Origin: Actinomycetes bacterium | GTDB lineage: Bacteria; Actinomycetota; Actinomycetes; S36-B12; GCA-2699445 | Length of the DNA: 64,000 nucleotides | Direction: 5' to 3' | Assembly (NCBI GenBank): GCA_022599915.1 | Contig: JAHZLH010000052.1 | Span: 25,788-89,787 of the forward strand | In this document: piece after piece, positions 49,388 to 57,989 of the stretch | How positions within the stretch are numbered: position 1 is the first letter of the stretch | Layout of the letters: each line of letters begins with the position of its first letter | Notes under the pieces: generated by a model | What the model was told of the DNA's origin: nothing | Database searches by the model: none | The model's input: only the letters and a program-made list of their open reading frames with translations | Made by a program: the position numbers and the translations under genes

Positions 49388-51856
49388 CTAACTGTGAACC
49401 CGCTCGTTACCGGGATCGTAAAAGGGTTTCGCTGACACTTCAGCGGAAAGCAGTCGCCCTCTACTCACCACCGCGAAGTCACCAGCAAGATCCAGTCCTC
49501 GCTCGATGCGAGCGATGCCTACCGCCCGGCCGAGCGTATGACCATATCCACCACTGGTGATCCGACCGACCGGTCGACCGTCATGGGTGACGACCTCATC
49601 GTGAAACAGCATCGGATCGGAATCTGTCAGGGCGACGTACGCGGTGCGCTGCGACAGGGTCGTGCGATCGATGGCAGCAACCGCTTCCTCCCCGACGAAA
49701 CTGACGTCCTTGCCGAGCGAGACAGTGAAGCCGAGCCCCGCGGTGTAGGGATCATCCGGCGGCCCGATGTCGTGGCCTAGGTGGCGATAGCCCTTTTCCA
49801 ATCGCAGTGAATCCAGTGCGAAGTACCCGACCATCCGTGCGTCTAATGACTGACCCGCCCGCCACATCGCATCGAGTACGTTGACCGCAATATCGGAATC
49901 AAGATAGATCTCGTAGCCGAGTTCACCGGTGAAACTGACTCGTAATGCGAAGCCATAACCGTCGCCGACTTCCACCTGTCGACCGCTGTAGTAGGGCTGG
50001 ACGTCATCGGACCAGTCGTTCGGTGACACCAACGACAGCAGTTCTCGGCTGCGGGGGCCAACGACTGCGATTGTCGCCAAAGATGAGGTGGCATCGAAAA
50101 CCGAAGCCGCCAGTCCCTGTGCGCGGCGGCGCAATAGCCACAGTGATTTGTGCCGGCTGAACGATGGCGCAATCACTAGGAAGCGCTCTTCACCTAGGCG
50201 GGTCACCGTGCCATCAAGTTCGATCCCGCCAGCTTGGTTCAGAAACAGCGTGTAGGCACCGCGGCCAATCGGAAGGTCGATATCCGCAGTTGTTGCCCGC
50301 TGACAGGCAACCAGTGCATCTGGTCCTGCCACTTCGTACTTGGCGAACGGACTGAGGTCAAGCAGGCCGACTCCTGAACGAGCCGCGTGATGCTCCGTCG
50401 CGACGTAGTCAAACCAGCCGGGTCGCTCGAAACTATAGGCCTCGGCCAGCGCGATATCGCCGTACCAATTCGCTCGCTCTTGCCCATTGAGTTCACCGAA
50501 GACCGCACCTAAGTCGGCGAGTCGGTGATGCAGTGGTGTCCGGCGAAGATTGCGCGCGGTCACCGACTGGTAGTTCGGCCAGTGCATGGCATAAAGCCGG
50601 CCCAAACTTTCCCGAGTCCGTTCGTGCAGGTAGCGCCGGTTGCTTTGTTGCGGTGAAAACCGCTGCACGTCCACCGCTGCGGAATCGAACTGTGGCGCAC
50701 CACCGTGGATCCAGGCTGCCAGTTCTTTGCCGACGCCGGGTGCATAGATGATGCCCTGCGAGTTCATCCCGGCTGCTACGAACAGTCCGGCAACTTCAGC
50801 GGTTTCACCCATCAAAAAGTTTGTGTCCGGTGTGAAACTCTCCGGCGCGTTGATGAATCGGTCGTAGTCAGTGCCCAGTAGCGCCGGTACCGCTCGTTCT
50901 GCTTGGACACGGATCGGCGCGAAGTGTTCCCAGTTGGGCGGGAACTGCGCGAAGCCGTCGCTGGGAATCTCCGCTACCGGTCGCGGCAGTCCAAGTGGTT
51001 CGAAGGCCCCCACCAATAATCGATCGGCTTCCGAGCGGATGTAATAACTGTTGTCCATGTCCCGCAGGACTGGTAGCCCTTTCAGATCGGGCTGCAACGG
51101 GCCTGACCGAACGTGCACGTGTTCGGCGGCATACAACGGCACCGGGACCCCGACTCCTGCCGCCAGATCCCGAGTCCACAGGCCGCAGGCCAAAACCACC
51201 GTGTCAGCCGCAACGTCACCGCGAGAGGTGGCCACTCCAGTAACACGACCTGCCGATGTTTTGATTTCGGTAACGGCAACTCTTTCCCGTACCACTACAC
51301 CCAACTCGGCTGCGCACTTCGCCAATGCGATGCTGGCATGGCCCGGGTTGACGTAGCCATCTCCCGGGAAGTACAGCCCCGCCAGCAGCCCGGCAGTGGC
51401 AGCAAGCGGCCACAGTCGTTGAATTTCATCAAGCTCAACCAACTCCGCCGCTACTCCAGCGGCGTTCGCAACATCACAGCCGTACTCCAACTCAGGTACC
51501 CGGTCAGGCTGTCGGGCAACACTCAAGGAGCCGCAGGTAGTAAGGGAAACGTCGATCCCTGATCGCTCAGCCAGACCCTGGTAGAAGGAACGACCGTAGT
51601 GACTGATTTCGGTGAGGGCGGTTGTCGCCCGCGCCCCAGCCACTAGTCCAGCGGCATGCCAGGTGGTGCCATTGGTCAGTACCCCTTGCTCTAGCAGGAG
51701 AACGTCGGAGCTCCCTGTCGCTGCGAGATGGTAGGCAATGCTGGAGCCGATAATCCCACCGCCCACAACGACTACAGTCGCGCGCTCGGGCAACGGGTCA
51801 AGCGCCGTGTCGGTGAAGATCGCGGCGCTGAGCGATGAATCTGCCAGGCGGTCCAT
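49388..51856 (-). CDS. Dimethylglycine/sarcosine dehydrogenase-type FAD protein with GcvT domain
   Basis: An 822-residue two-part enzyme. Residues about 25-400 are a DAO-type FAD domain (VVVVGGGIIGSSIAYHL, then GTTWHAAGLVAGARAT, where a flavin-linking His usually lies). An FAO_M-type linker follows. From about 470 the protein is a GcvT-like folate domain (GVGLLDLSPFAKYEVAGPDA, FTGELGYEIY, RLEKGYRHLGHDI) with a C-terminal GcvT barrel. The family oxidises dimethylglycine or sarcosine and passes the methyl group to tetrahydrofolate. It is in an operon with the downstream amine oxidase. The nearest GCV partner genes are not in the window. Confidence 0.92.
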   Translation of the reverse strand: MDRLADSSLSAAIFTDTALDPLPERATVVVVGGGIIGSSIAYHLAATGSSDVLLLEQGVLTNGTTWHAAGLVAGARATTALTEISHYGRSFYQGLAERSGIDVSLTTCGSLSVARQPDRVPELEYGCDVANAAGVAAELVELDEIQRLWPLAATAGLLAGLYFPGDGYVNPGHASIALAKCAAELGVVVRERVAVTEIKTSAGRVTGVATSRGDVAADTVVLACGLWTRDLAAGVGVPVPLYAAEHVHVRSGPLQPDLKGLPVLRDMDNSYYIRSEADRLLVGAFEPLGLPRPVAEIPSDGFAQFPPNWEHFAPIRVQAERAVPALLGTDYDRFINAPESFTPDTNFLMGETAEVAGLFVAAGMNSQGIIYAPGVGKELAAWIHGGAPQFDSAAVDVQRFSPQQSNRRYLHERTRESLGRLYAMHWPNYQSVTARNLRRTPLHHRLADLGAVFGELNGQERANWYGDIALAEAYSFERPGWFDYVATEHHAARSGVGLLDLSPFAKYEVAGPDALVACQRATTADIDLPIGRGAYTLFLNQAGGIELDGTVTRLGEERFLVIAPSFSRHKSLWLLRRRAQGLAASVFDATSSLATIAVVGPRSRELLSLVSPNDWSDDVQPYYSGRQVEVGDGYGFALRVSFTGELGYEIYLDSDIAVNVLDAMWRAGQSLDARMVGYFALDSLRLEKGYRHLGHDIGPPDDPYTAGLGFTVSLGKDVSFVGEEAVAAIDRTTLSQRTAYVALTDSDPMLFHDEVVTHDGRPVGRITSGGYGHTLGRAVGIARIERGLDLAGDFAVVSRGRLLSAEVSAKPFYDPGNERVHS

Positions 51857-51977
51857 ACGACTTCGACGCTACTCCGCAGCCAGCCGATTCGCAGTCGCAC
51901 AGCGGAGCAGAGCCATTCGGATAACTATTCACTGCCCCAATCGATAGTCACATCCCGGGCGATACCGACCCGGGGCC

Positions 51978-52583
51978 TTATGAGAGTTTTTTTCCAGCGC
52001 GATACCGAGTGACCTCCTCGGCGCCAGTTATCCAAAACCGCCACGGCTGGTCTACTGCCTTGCTGATTCCCACGCGAGGCCCCAAGGTAACCTCTGCTAC
52101 CGGTGCAGCCGGTAATTGCAGCAATCCGTTAGTCAGCAAGTCCATGCCAGCGTCAGCCACCGAATAGCCAACGGCTTCTCCTAGTCGGCCCGGGCCACTA
52201 GCCAGTTGCTTGGCCGCGAGGTGCGGCCGACTACGTCTAGCTTCTTCCCGGTTTGCCATGACCTGTCCGGCTCGCAGCAGCACACCGCCCGCCGCTCCCG
52301 CCTCGTGGGCGACCACATTCAGACACACGTGAATTCCATAGGACCGATAGGCATACAGCGAGCCCACCGGTCCAAACATAGCCTCATTGCGGGGAGTCGG
52401 GCCGCGGTAAGCATGCGAGGCCGGGTCCTCACCGACACTCCCGTAGGCTTCGACCTCAACAATCCGCACAATCACCCCATCAGTGCCGTGCAGTTGAGCA
52501 CCCAACAAACGTCGAGCCGCAATCTGCGGAGACTGCGCCAATGCGGCTCTGGCTTGCTGAAGCGTTAGAACGGTCATGGCCAT
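51978..52583 (-). CDS. mpg: 3-methyladenine DNA glycosylase (AAG/Mpg family)
   Basis: Removes alkylated purines by base excision. The protein has 201 residues. Family motifs: IVRIVEVEAYG with the catalytic Glu, DPASHAYRGPTPRNEAMFGPVG, YAYRSYGIHVCLNVV and SGPGRL. The start may be either the ATG at 52583 or the one at 52577. It is monocistronic; its stop lies 120 bases from the 5' end of the amine-oxidation operon. Confidence 0.95.
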   Translation of the reverse strand: MAMTVLTLQQARAALAQSPQIAARRLLGAQLHGTDGVIVRIVEVEAYGSVGEDPASHAYRGPTPRNEAMFGPVGSLYAYRSYGIHVCLNVVAHEAGAAGGVLLRAGQVMANREEARRSRPHLAAKQLASGPGRLGEAVGYSVADAGMDLLTNGLLQLPAAPVAEVTLGPRVGISKAVDQPWRFWITGAEEVTRYRAGKKLS

Positions 52584-52632
52584 ACTGGATCAGAGTCGCT
52601 GCAAGGACTGACGCTGATCAGCGTGCCTACGA

Positions 52633-53148
52633 TCATCGATCGCTGCCACCGAGCGTGGCGAGTGCAGGTCCGGTCAGGCGCTGCACAGTCCACTCGTCCA
52701 TACCCACTGCACCGATGGCGCGATAAAAGCCGATGGCGGACGCATTCCAGTCGAGTACCGACCACTCCAGTCGGGCATAGCCTGCGGCGACACACCGTCG
52801 AGCCAGTCCGGCGATCAGCGCCTTACCGATTCCTTCACCGCGTGCGGCAGGCCGCACGTACAGGTCTTCGAGATAGATACCGTGGGTTCCTTCCCATGTG
52901 GAAAAAGATAGAAACCACAGCGCCATGCCCAGCAGTTGATCGGGCTGATCCGATGAGACCGCGACGTCGCAATAGATGGCGGGAGAGCCGTGAGGTGTGG
53001 CATCACCCACGAACAAGTCTCGATGAAGATCCGCGGCAGTAGTTTTCACGGCATCCGGCTCACGTTCATAGATCGCGAGTTCGTGAATCATGGCCATTAC
53101 CTCAGCCACATCGTTGGGTTCGACCGTTCGAATCTGCCAATCCATCAC
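52633..53148 (-). CDS. SSAT-like GNAT acetyltransferase (polyamine/thialysine type)
   Basis: A 171-residue acetyltransferase with the pattern of the diamine acetyltransferase SSAT2 group: IHELAIYEREPDAVKTT, LWFLSFSTWEGTHGIYLEDLYVRP, then GEGIGKALIAGLAR and LEWSVLDWNASAIGFYRAIGA. This is a closer match to spermidine or thialysine acetyltransferases than to other GNATs. The GTG start at 53148 lies 6 nt after TAGGCT; an ATG at 53145 follows at once. Confidence 0.9.
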   Translation of the reverse strand: MMDWQIRTVEPNDVAEVMAMIHELAIYEREPDAVKTTAADLHRDLFVGDATPHGSPAIYCDVAVSSDQPDQLLGMALWFLSFSTWEGTHGIYLEDLYVRPAARGEGIGKALIAGLARRCVAAGYARLEWSVLDWNASAIGFYRAIGAVGMDEWTVQRLTGPALATLGGSDR

Positions 53149-53154
53149 GTTCTC

Positions 53155-53160
53155 AGCCTA
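53155..53160 (-). promoter_or_regulatory. -10 element TAGGCT of the SSAT-like gene
   Basis: TAGGCT on the minus strand, 6 nt before the GTG at 53148. Confidence 0.6.
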
Positions 53161-53255
53161 GTACCGTCGCCGCCCCATTGAGCCAGTCAGACTGGTGACG
53201 CAGTAAGCAGTGCGGGCTGCCGCCGCTACTTAGAGGTGATCTTTACCGAAAAATG

Positions 53256-53327
53256 CGCCCCCGGCAGGATTCGAACCTGCGCGCATGGCTCCGGAGGCCA
53301 CCGCTCTATCCCCTGAGCTACGGGGGC
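53256..53327 (-). tRNA. tRNA-Arg (anticodon CCG)
   Basis: A 72-nt cloverleaf without CCA. The acceptor is GCCCCCG/CGGGGGC with discriminator G, the D arm GCTC/GAGC, the anticodon stem GTGGC/GCCAT with loop CTCCGGA, and the T arm GCAGG-TTCGAAT-CCTGC. Confidence 0.95.
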
Positions 53328-53374
53328 CAGGGTGACTTTTAGATTACCAGTCCGACGCCGGCCACCGACCCCCG

Positions 53375-53695
53375 CTAGTCCCGGCTGAACGCTACCGCCG
53401 TAGCAACTCCCGCCAGACAGGCGACAGCGACAACAGTTGCGGTCCGCCACGTCGGCAGGGCTCCTTGGTGTGTGCTCGAATCCATCACAGCGCCACTGCT
53501 CGCATGCGACATTGTCGAGCCGATCGAGCAGGAGGACAGCATTGATCCGACCGAGAGTGCGGAGCCAATGGAACAAAGCGAACCAACGGAACCTACCGAG
53601 CCGATGCTTAACATCGATCCAGTGGATCCAATCGACAACAACGATCCGGTCGATCCCAGACTCCACTGGGAATCCCGTCCTACGCTTCTCACCAC
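53375..53695 (-). CDS. Ser/Gly/Ile repeat protein with C-terminal membrane anchor
   Basis: A 106-residue protein from the GTG at 53695 with GGAG 5 nt upstream. Residues about 8-60 are a run of six-residue units such as LLSIGSTGSM and LSIGSVGSVGS, which should form a short beta-helix or stacked-turn structure. The C-terminus is a membrane helix (TATVVAVACLAGVATAVAF) ended by SRD. Similar SIGS-repeat proteins occur in actinobacteria without known function. A long plus-strand frame over the same bases is judged to be its shadow. Confidence 0.6.
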   Translation of the reverse strand: MVRSVGRDSQWSLGSTGSLLSIGSTGSMLSIGSVGSVGSLCSIGSALSVGSMLSSCSIGSTMSHASSGAVMDSSTHQGALPTWRTATVVAVACLAGVATAVAFSRD

Positions 53696-53807
53696 TCGCT
53701 CTCCTTCAATCAATCGTGCAACCCTGATTCTGCCGACAACTCCGACACCTGACCACGTGGGCACAGAATTCCCGGCAGCGGCTCCACGATTTTCGCTCGC
53801 TGGTCGC

Positions 53808-53813
53808 TAGGCT
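53808..53813 (+). promoter_or_regulatory. -10 element TAGGCT of the Pro-rich coiled-coil gene (leadered)
   Basis: TAGGCT lies 28 nt before the ATG at 53842, with GGGAGG between, so this mRNA has a short leader and a Shine-Dalgarno site, unlike the leaderless genes with the same -10. Confidence 0.5.
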
Positions 53814-53841
53814 CAATACCGGACTTCAAACGGGAGGCCAC

Positions 53842-54786
53842 ATGTCCATGCCACCACCGCCAAGCGACGGGGATTCAGCTCCGGAGGATCTGCCACCACC
53901 GTCTGGGCCACCCACGGGATCACCGGCACCGCAGCAACTACCCGCCGATCTGCCAGCAGCACCCCCGCCTGCCGGCCCGCCGGCTGGATCTCCTGCTCCA
54001 CCTCCCCCTGATGGTCCGCCAACTGGTACACCCGTTCCCTCCGAGCAGCCACCTACCGACCTACCTGCACCACCGTCACCGAGTAGTCCACCCGCTGAGG
54101 TGCCGCCCACGATCGCCATGCCACCCACCGTGGCTCTCGGCGCCAACCCCACGACTACTAATCCGCCAGATTTGCCGCCACCACATAGCCCACCGCTGCC
54201 GAGCGCTGCCACGTCTTATGATCCCGAGCTGGAGCAAAAACTGGACGAGGCTGCCGAGTCCAATCGCAATCAGCTGACCGGCTTCAAGATCGCCACCGTT
54301 GCCCTATCTGTGCTGACAGTAATTCTGGTGATCTTCGCAGTAACACTGAACAACCGCTATCAGTCGTTGGTGGAAGAGACCCAGAACGAGATCACCACCC
54401 TCCAACAACAGGTCGAAGCGCTGCAGGTCGCTGCAGGTGGCGTGTTGGCGACCGACGCCCAACAAATTGCCAAATTGCAGGAAGAGTTGAAGGCACTCAA
54501 GAGTCAGCTAAAGGGCACCGAAAAGGACCTCAACCAGCAGGCCCAAGAGATCACCCAGGACCGCAAAGAGTATGAGGAACTCCAGGAAAAGGCCGACAAA
54601 CGTGCGGCCAGTGATGCTCAAAAACTCAAGGCCGCCGACGCTCGCGCCGATCTCGCCTCGCAGTGTGCCGTTATCGCCTACCAAGGTCTGATTGAAATCT
54701 ACGAGAACTTCACCACTGAAACCCTGACTGAGGTCGCTCAAATCCTGCGGCGAACAGGGGCCGAGTGCAGCAGCATCTTGAAGTAG
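53842..54786 (+). CDS. Pro-rich membrane protein with coiled coil
   Basis: A 314-residue bitopic protein. Residues 1-125 are almost only Pro, Ser, Ala, Gly and Thr and are probably disordered. A single membrane helix lies at about 148-170 (KIATVALSVLTVILVIFAVTL). Residues 175-270 are a strongly heptad-like coiled coil (LVEETQNEITTLQQQVEAL, IAKLQEELKALKSQLKGTE). The end carries two cysteines (ASQCAVIAYQG, GAECSSIL). The Pro-rich part should be cytoplasmic and the coiled coil outside. Function unknown; the layout suggests an envelope or division scaffold. Confidence 0.8.
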   Translation: MSMPPPPSDGDSAPEDLPPPSGPPTGSPAPQQLPADLPAAPPPAGPPAGSPAPPPPDGPPTGTPVPSEQPPTDLPAPPSPSSPPAEVPPTIAMPPTVALGANPTTTNPPDLPPPHSPPLPSAATSYDPELEQKLDEAAESNRNQLTGFKIATVALSVLTVILVIFAVTLNNRYQSLVEETQNEITTLQQQVEALQVAAGGVLATDAQQIAKLQEELKALKSQLKGTEKDLNQQAQEITQDRKEYEELQEKADKRAASDAQKLKAADARADLASQCAVIAYQGLIEIYENFTTETLTEVAQILRRTGAECSSILK

Positions 54787-54848
54787 CGAAGTGACACTGA
54801 GTCCGGTGCCTGGTCCGTGACGCACGGGCTCGTAGTTAGCCCGCAGCC

Positions 54849-55880
54849 CTAGCGAGGGTAGGCGTCAAGTTCCACGATGCCTCGCCAGCTGTCGCCCGGC
54901 TGTAGAACTCGCCAACCGACATCTTTGCTCGTCGCAGCAAGATGCACCGCATCTGTCGGACAGGTGTAAGGCTCGATCGCAAAGGATTGCCGATTGGCTG
55001 GTGTAAAGACAACCAGCTCCCGAAAATTCTCATCGCACCGAATCGACAACTGCGCGGCCGAACCAGTCATGATTGCTCGTCGTTTCAGACCGTCGGCATC
55101 GGGCACGAAGTGCCGAAGCCCAGTGAGTACATCATCGAGAACGCGAGCACCAAGGACGGTCTCGCTGCGCAGATCGGTGTCCCCCGAAACTGGGCGGGTT
55201 TCACCGGTGGGAATGGAGTCCTGCAAGACCCAATACCGGTCTGCCCGACATTCCACGAGGAGTTCGTTAACGGAATTATTTCCCAGCGAAGTGAAGTAGG
55301 GGTGATACCCCAGGCCAAAGGGGGCAGCCGTCTCCCCGACATTGCTCACCAGGGCCGCGATACGAAGGGCGCGATCTGTCAAGGTGAACGTGATTCGGAG
55401 TTCCAAGTCTCCTGGCCACTCCGCCGCACGATCGGGTGCATCCCGACTGATTCTGAAAGTGGCTGCCACGCTGTTGTCATCAACCGCCGTGTAGTCACGC
55501 CACGGCGCTTTGGCGCAGAAGCCGTGAATCGCATTCGGATCCCCCTCGTGGGCTGGTTGCAGGTGATACTCCCGTCCTTCAAATTCGTACGCTGCTCCCG
55601 CAATCCGATTGGGGAAGGGGAACAGAATCGGGATACCACTGCGAGTGCCACTACCTCCGGAGAGCACATCTGGCTCGGCATGGACGATCGGAACCAGTTT
55701 GTCGCCTTGCGGTACCCACCACTCCACCAAGTTGAAGCCGACCTCGGGATAGAAAGTGGCCCGAGCGCCTCCTGGACTAGTGATCTGTACGAGCGGACTA
55801 GGGGGGTCCATGACGATGGGATTTCCCGATGGATCACGAACTTCCAACCCACGACCAGTGGGATCAATTTCGACCGGCAT
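54849..55880 (-). CDS. Aldose 1-epimerase (galactose mutarotase-like)
   Basis: Interconverts alpha and beta anomers of hexoses. The protein has 343 residues. Family residues: NRIAGAAYEFEGREYHL, AIHGFCAKAPW with the first catalytic His, APFGLGYHPYF with the second, and FAIEPYTCPTDA with the catalytic Glu. TAGAGT lies 6 nt before the ATG. No other galactose gene is nearby. A relative acting on hexose 6-phosphates is possible. Confidence 0.9.
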   Translation of the reverse strand: MPVEIDPTGRGLEVRDPSGNPIVMDPPSPLVQITSPGGARATFYPEVGFNLVEWWVPQGDKLVPIVHAEPDVLSGGSGTRSGIPILFPFPNRIAGAAYEFEGREYHLQPAHEGDPNAIHGFCAKAPWRDYTAVDDNSVAATFRISRDAPDRAAEWPGDLELRITFTLTDRALRIAALVSNVGETAAPFGLGYHPYFTSLGNNSVNELLVECRADRYWVLQDSIPTGETRPVSGDTDLRSETVLGARVLDDVLTGLRHFVPDADGLKRRAIMTGSAAQLSIRCDENFRELVVFTPANRQSFAIEPYTCPTDAVHLAATSKDVGWRVLQPGDSWRGIVELDAYPR

Positions 55881-55886
55881 AACCGG

Positions 55887-55892
55887 ACTCTA
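55887..55892 (-). promoter_or_regulatory. -10 element TAGAGT of the mutarotase gene
   Basis: TAGAGT on the minus strand, 6 nt before the ATG at 55880. Confidence 0.55.
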
Positions 55893-55935
55893 GGCAACAA
55901 GTGCGGTGGATGCGCTGTAGTAACGGAAACGATTG

Positions 55936-56490
55936 CTATCGCGGAACCGGCCAACTCAGCAACGGCTGGTAGTACGGGGCTGCACCCGAAACGGAACGCA
56001 TCAACATCAGTCGATCCGGGACCCATTCGGGACCGCAATAGTCGTGCAGTTGCGCAACAAAGTCCTCCGGCATCATGCGGTGCCGGCTGCGAGCGACAGT
56101 CACATGTCCCTGAAAACTATGCGAGTCAACTGAATCGATCAGTCTGGCGTTGAGTCGATCGACAAGTTCAGCGAGCCAATCCTTATTGTCAACGCCCACC
56201 CAAAGCGCCGTGTTGAATCGACCGCATCCCTGCAATCGCAGCGGCCCGACAGTGGTCATCTGCGCAGCCCCGGCAGCACTGCGGCAGATGAGTTCGCGCT
56301 GATCCATCCGCTGCTGCCCGAGGAAAGCCACAGTGACATGCCATTGCCGTCGGGAACGCCACCGCAGTTGACTCTCAGTTCGCTGCTGCAGCGGTGCCAA
56401 CCGGCTCCGCAGGTCAGCAGCGGCGCTATCCGGCAGCAACAACGCGAGGAACAGCCGCTGACTAGCGCAAGCGTTCCGCGCCTCGACCAT
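55936..56490 (-). CDS. thpR: RNA 2',3'-cyclic phosphodiesterase (ThpR / 2'-5' RNA ligase family)
   Basis: 2H phosphoesterase of 184 residues. Both HxT motifs are present, HVTVAFLGQ and HVTVARSR, framed by RLFLALLLPD near the start. The family opens 2',3'-cyclic phosphates and in vitro joins tRNA halves. It begins 5 bases after the HD hydrolase gene, so the two are cotranscribed. Confidence 0.9.
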   Translation of the reverse strand: MVEARNACASQRLFLALLLPDSAAADLRSRLAPLQQRTESQLRWRSRRQWHVTVAFLGQQRMDQRELICRSAAGAAQMTTVGPLRLQGCGRFNTALWVGVDNKDWLAELVDRLNARLIDSVDSHSFQGHVTVARSRHRMMPEDFVAQLHDYCGPEWVPDRLMLMRSVSGAAPYYQPLLSWPVPR

Positions 56491-56495
56491 TCCCG

Positions 56496-57197
56496 CTACT
56501 CCACCGGCGCACCGATAAGTGGAAGCTGAACTCGAATCGCATCACTCAACCTCGGCGACAGCGCTGGCCGCAGCGCCGCATACATTGCGCCGTAGTACCA
56601 ACGCGTACCGGCAACGCCACCGGAGAAAAGTTCGAGGTGCCCATCACCCGCATCGGCCACACCCGCCGCAGTTGCAGTCAGATTATGCAGCTTGTCGCAA
56701 GCGATGACCAGACAGGCACCAGCATCGCGGGGCTGTCCAGACTCATCAGGTGCAGCCAGTGCGGTGACCCGAGCGACGTGATCCTCTTTGCGAATCCGCC
56801 ACGGCGCCTTATCGCTCGCATCGGCAACAAGACTGTCACTCGCCGCCTGCACGACATCTGCCACGCGAGTACCGAACATGGCACGAATTTCAGCAATCTT
56901 CTCTTCGCCACCGGTGTCCTCAGCTACGTCATGCAGCAATGCCGCAATCGCGAGGTCCTCGGCCTCACCGGTGAATCGTGAGTCTCCCCAACCGTGCTCC
57001 AGCACCAGGGCAGACACCGTCATCGGATGACCTATATACGGCGTCTGCTGCCGGTCCTTACGCACCTGGGCGGCATGCTGAGTGGCTGCGTAGGCCATAG
57101 CCATCGGGAGTCGAACTGAGTACTGCGATCCCGGCGGCATGACCGGTTCCATATCGTTCGCATCGCCGCTGCTGTTGCCGGATTCAGGTAAGTCCAT
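56496..57197 (-). CDS. HD-domain hydrolase, RelA/SpoT-hydrolase-like (small alarmone hydrolase type)
   Basis: A 233-residue protein with the HD pattern of the (p)ppGpp hydrolases: AAQVRKDRQQTPYIGHPMTVSALV, then AIAALLHDVAEDTG (the HD pair and ED), and VIACDKLHNLTAT (Asp-Lys-Leu-His-Asn). No synthetase or TGS domain is present, so it is a stand-alone hydrolase. Alarmone or another nucleotide may be the substrate. TAACGT lies 6 nt before the ATG. A shorter start inside the first 35 residues cannot be excluded. Confidence 0.85.
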   Translation of the reverse strand: MDLPESGNSSGDANDMEPVMPPGSQYSVRLPMAMAYAATQHAAQVRKDRQQTPYIGHPMTVSALVLEHGWGDSRFTGEAEDLAIAALLHDVAEDTGGEEKIAEIRAMFGTRVADVVQAASDSLVADASDKAPWRIRKEDHVARVTALAAPDESGQPRDAGACLVIACDKLHNLTATAAGVADAGDGHLELFSGGVAGTRWYYGAMYAALRPALSPRLSDAIRVQLPLIGAPVE

Positions 57198-57203
57198 CCC
57201 CCC

Positions 57204-57209
57204 ACGTTA
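57204..57209 (-). promoter_or_regulatory. -10 element TAACGT of the HD hydrolase-thpR operon
   Basis: TAACGT on the minus strand, 6 nt (six G) before the ATG at 57197. Confidence 0.5.
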
Positions 57210-57304
57210 GCTAGCAGTGAGAAATCTCGCGATTAGGCGTTTAGCCCGGCCATCGCTGGTTATGAAGTTGGCGACAGCACCTCGTTCCCTGGAAAGGACG
57301 CATC

Positions 57305-57391
57305 ATGGACCGTAATGATCTCGGCACCACCTTCGTGATCGCAGTTGAAGACCGCCCCGCATTGGCCGAGGTGATTCACATCTGGAGTTAA
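57305..57391 (+). CDS. Very short ORF with good ribosome-binding site
   Basis: A 28-codon frame with GAAAGGA placed 7 nt before its ATG. The peptide (NDLGTTFVIAVEDRPALAEV and a few residues either side) has no family match I know. It lies in the divergent region between the HD hydrolase and the secreted protein pair. The ribosome-binding site is the only support. Confidence 0.3.
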   Translation: MDRNDLGTTFVIAVEDRPALAEVIHIWS

Positions 57392-57466
57392 CTAACGCCT
57401 CGCCTCCACTCACCGCTACACCTGAACCTGGGCGGCAATCGTCACGTGCGTCACGCGCTCGGGTGA

Positions 57467-57510
57467 GGTCCTAGGACCAAGGTCCTATTGAGATGGGTAA
57501 CTAGTCACCC
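57467..57510 (+). promoter_or_regulatory. Cluster of palindromes upstream of the secreted protein pair
   Basis: GGTCCTAGGACC (57467-57478) is a perfect palindrome. Its right half forms a second one, AGGACC-AA-GGTCCT (57473-57486). A near-palindrome GGGTAACTAGTCACCC (57495-57510) follows. A possible promoter TTGAGA (57488-57493), 17 nt, GAAGAT (57511-57516) lies among them. GGAC-CAAG-GTCC has the layout of binding boxes of NarL/DosR-type regulators. Confidence 0.5.
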
Positions 57511-57541
57511 GAAGATGAGATCAAGAAACGGAGATTTGTCA

Positions 57542-57952
57542 ATGGCAAAGATGCACACCCTCGCGGCGACAGCGGCAACCGCCGCTGCCCTAGCGCTGCC
57601 AGCCAGCCCTGCCCTGGCCACTCCTGATCCGCGGTCACCTCGTGGTGGCGCTGATGTGATCACGGCTTCGGGGACGTGTCCCGACGGCACCAGTTGGACC
57701 TTGGCCGGCAAGGCGCGCGGTCTGAGAATACTTATTCGTCTCCAACTACAAGGCGCGCCGAAGCAACGTTGGGCAGCCCAACTAACCCAAAACGACCGCG
57801 CCATCAAGCGCGTGCGCGGCAAGAAAACGAAAAGAAACGGAAAGTTGCGGATCCTACGACCCGCTCCCAACCGGCCCGGAACCGACCTATTCGCCTTCCG
57901 GGCCCAGAACCGAACTTCTGGCGCGCAATGCCAGGGACAACTGAGTTACTGA
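57542..57952 (+). CDS. Small secreted basic protein
   Basis: A 136-residue exported protein. The ATG at 57542 has GGAG 8 nt upstream; longer frames upstream lack one. A signal peptide at 1-27 ends at PALA. The mature part is basic, with two cysteines (GTCPDGTSW and AQCQGQL) that may pair, and a KKTKRNGKLRI stretch. I do not recognise a family. It is followed after 37 bases by a second secreted protein gene and lies behind a palindrome-rich promoter. Confidence 0.7.
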   Translation: MAKMHTLAATAATAAALALPASPALATPDPRSPRGGADVITASGTCPDGTSWTLAGKARGLRILIRLQLQGAPKQRWAAQLTQNDRAIKRVRGKKTKRNGKLRILRPAPNRPGTDLFAFRAQNRTSGAQCQGQLSY

Positions 57953-57989
57953 CGTAGCCAGTAACACACGAGTGCAGGAGGAACGCACA

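Noticed and set aside
53472..53810. Plus-strand acidic Pro/Glu frame opposite the SIGS-repeat gene
   Set aside because: No ribosome-binding site or signal was found; the minus frame has both a start signal and a membrane anchor.
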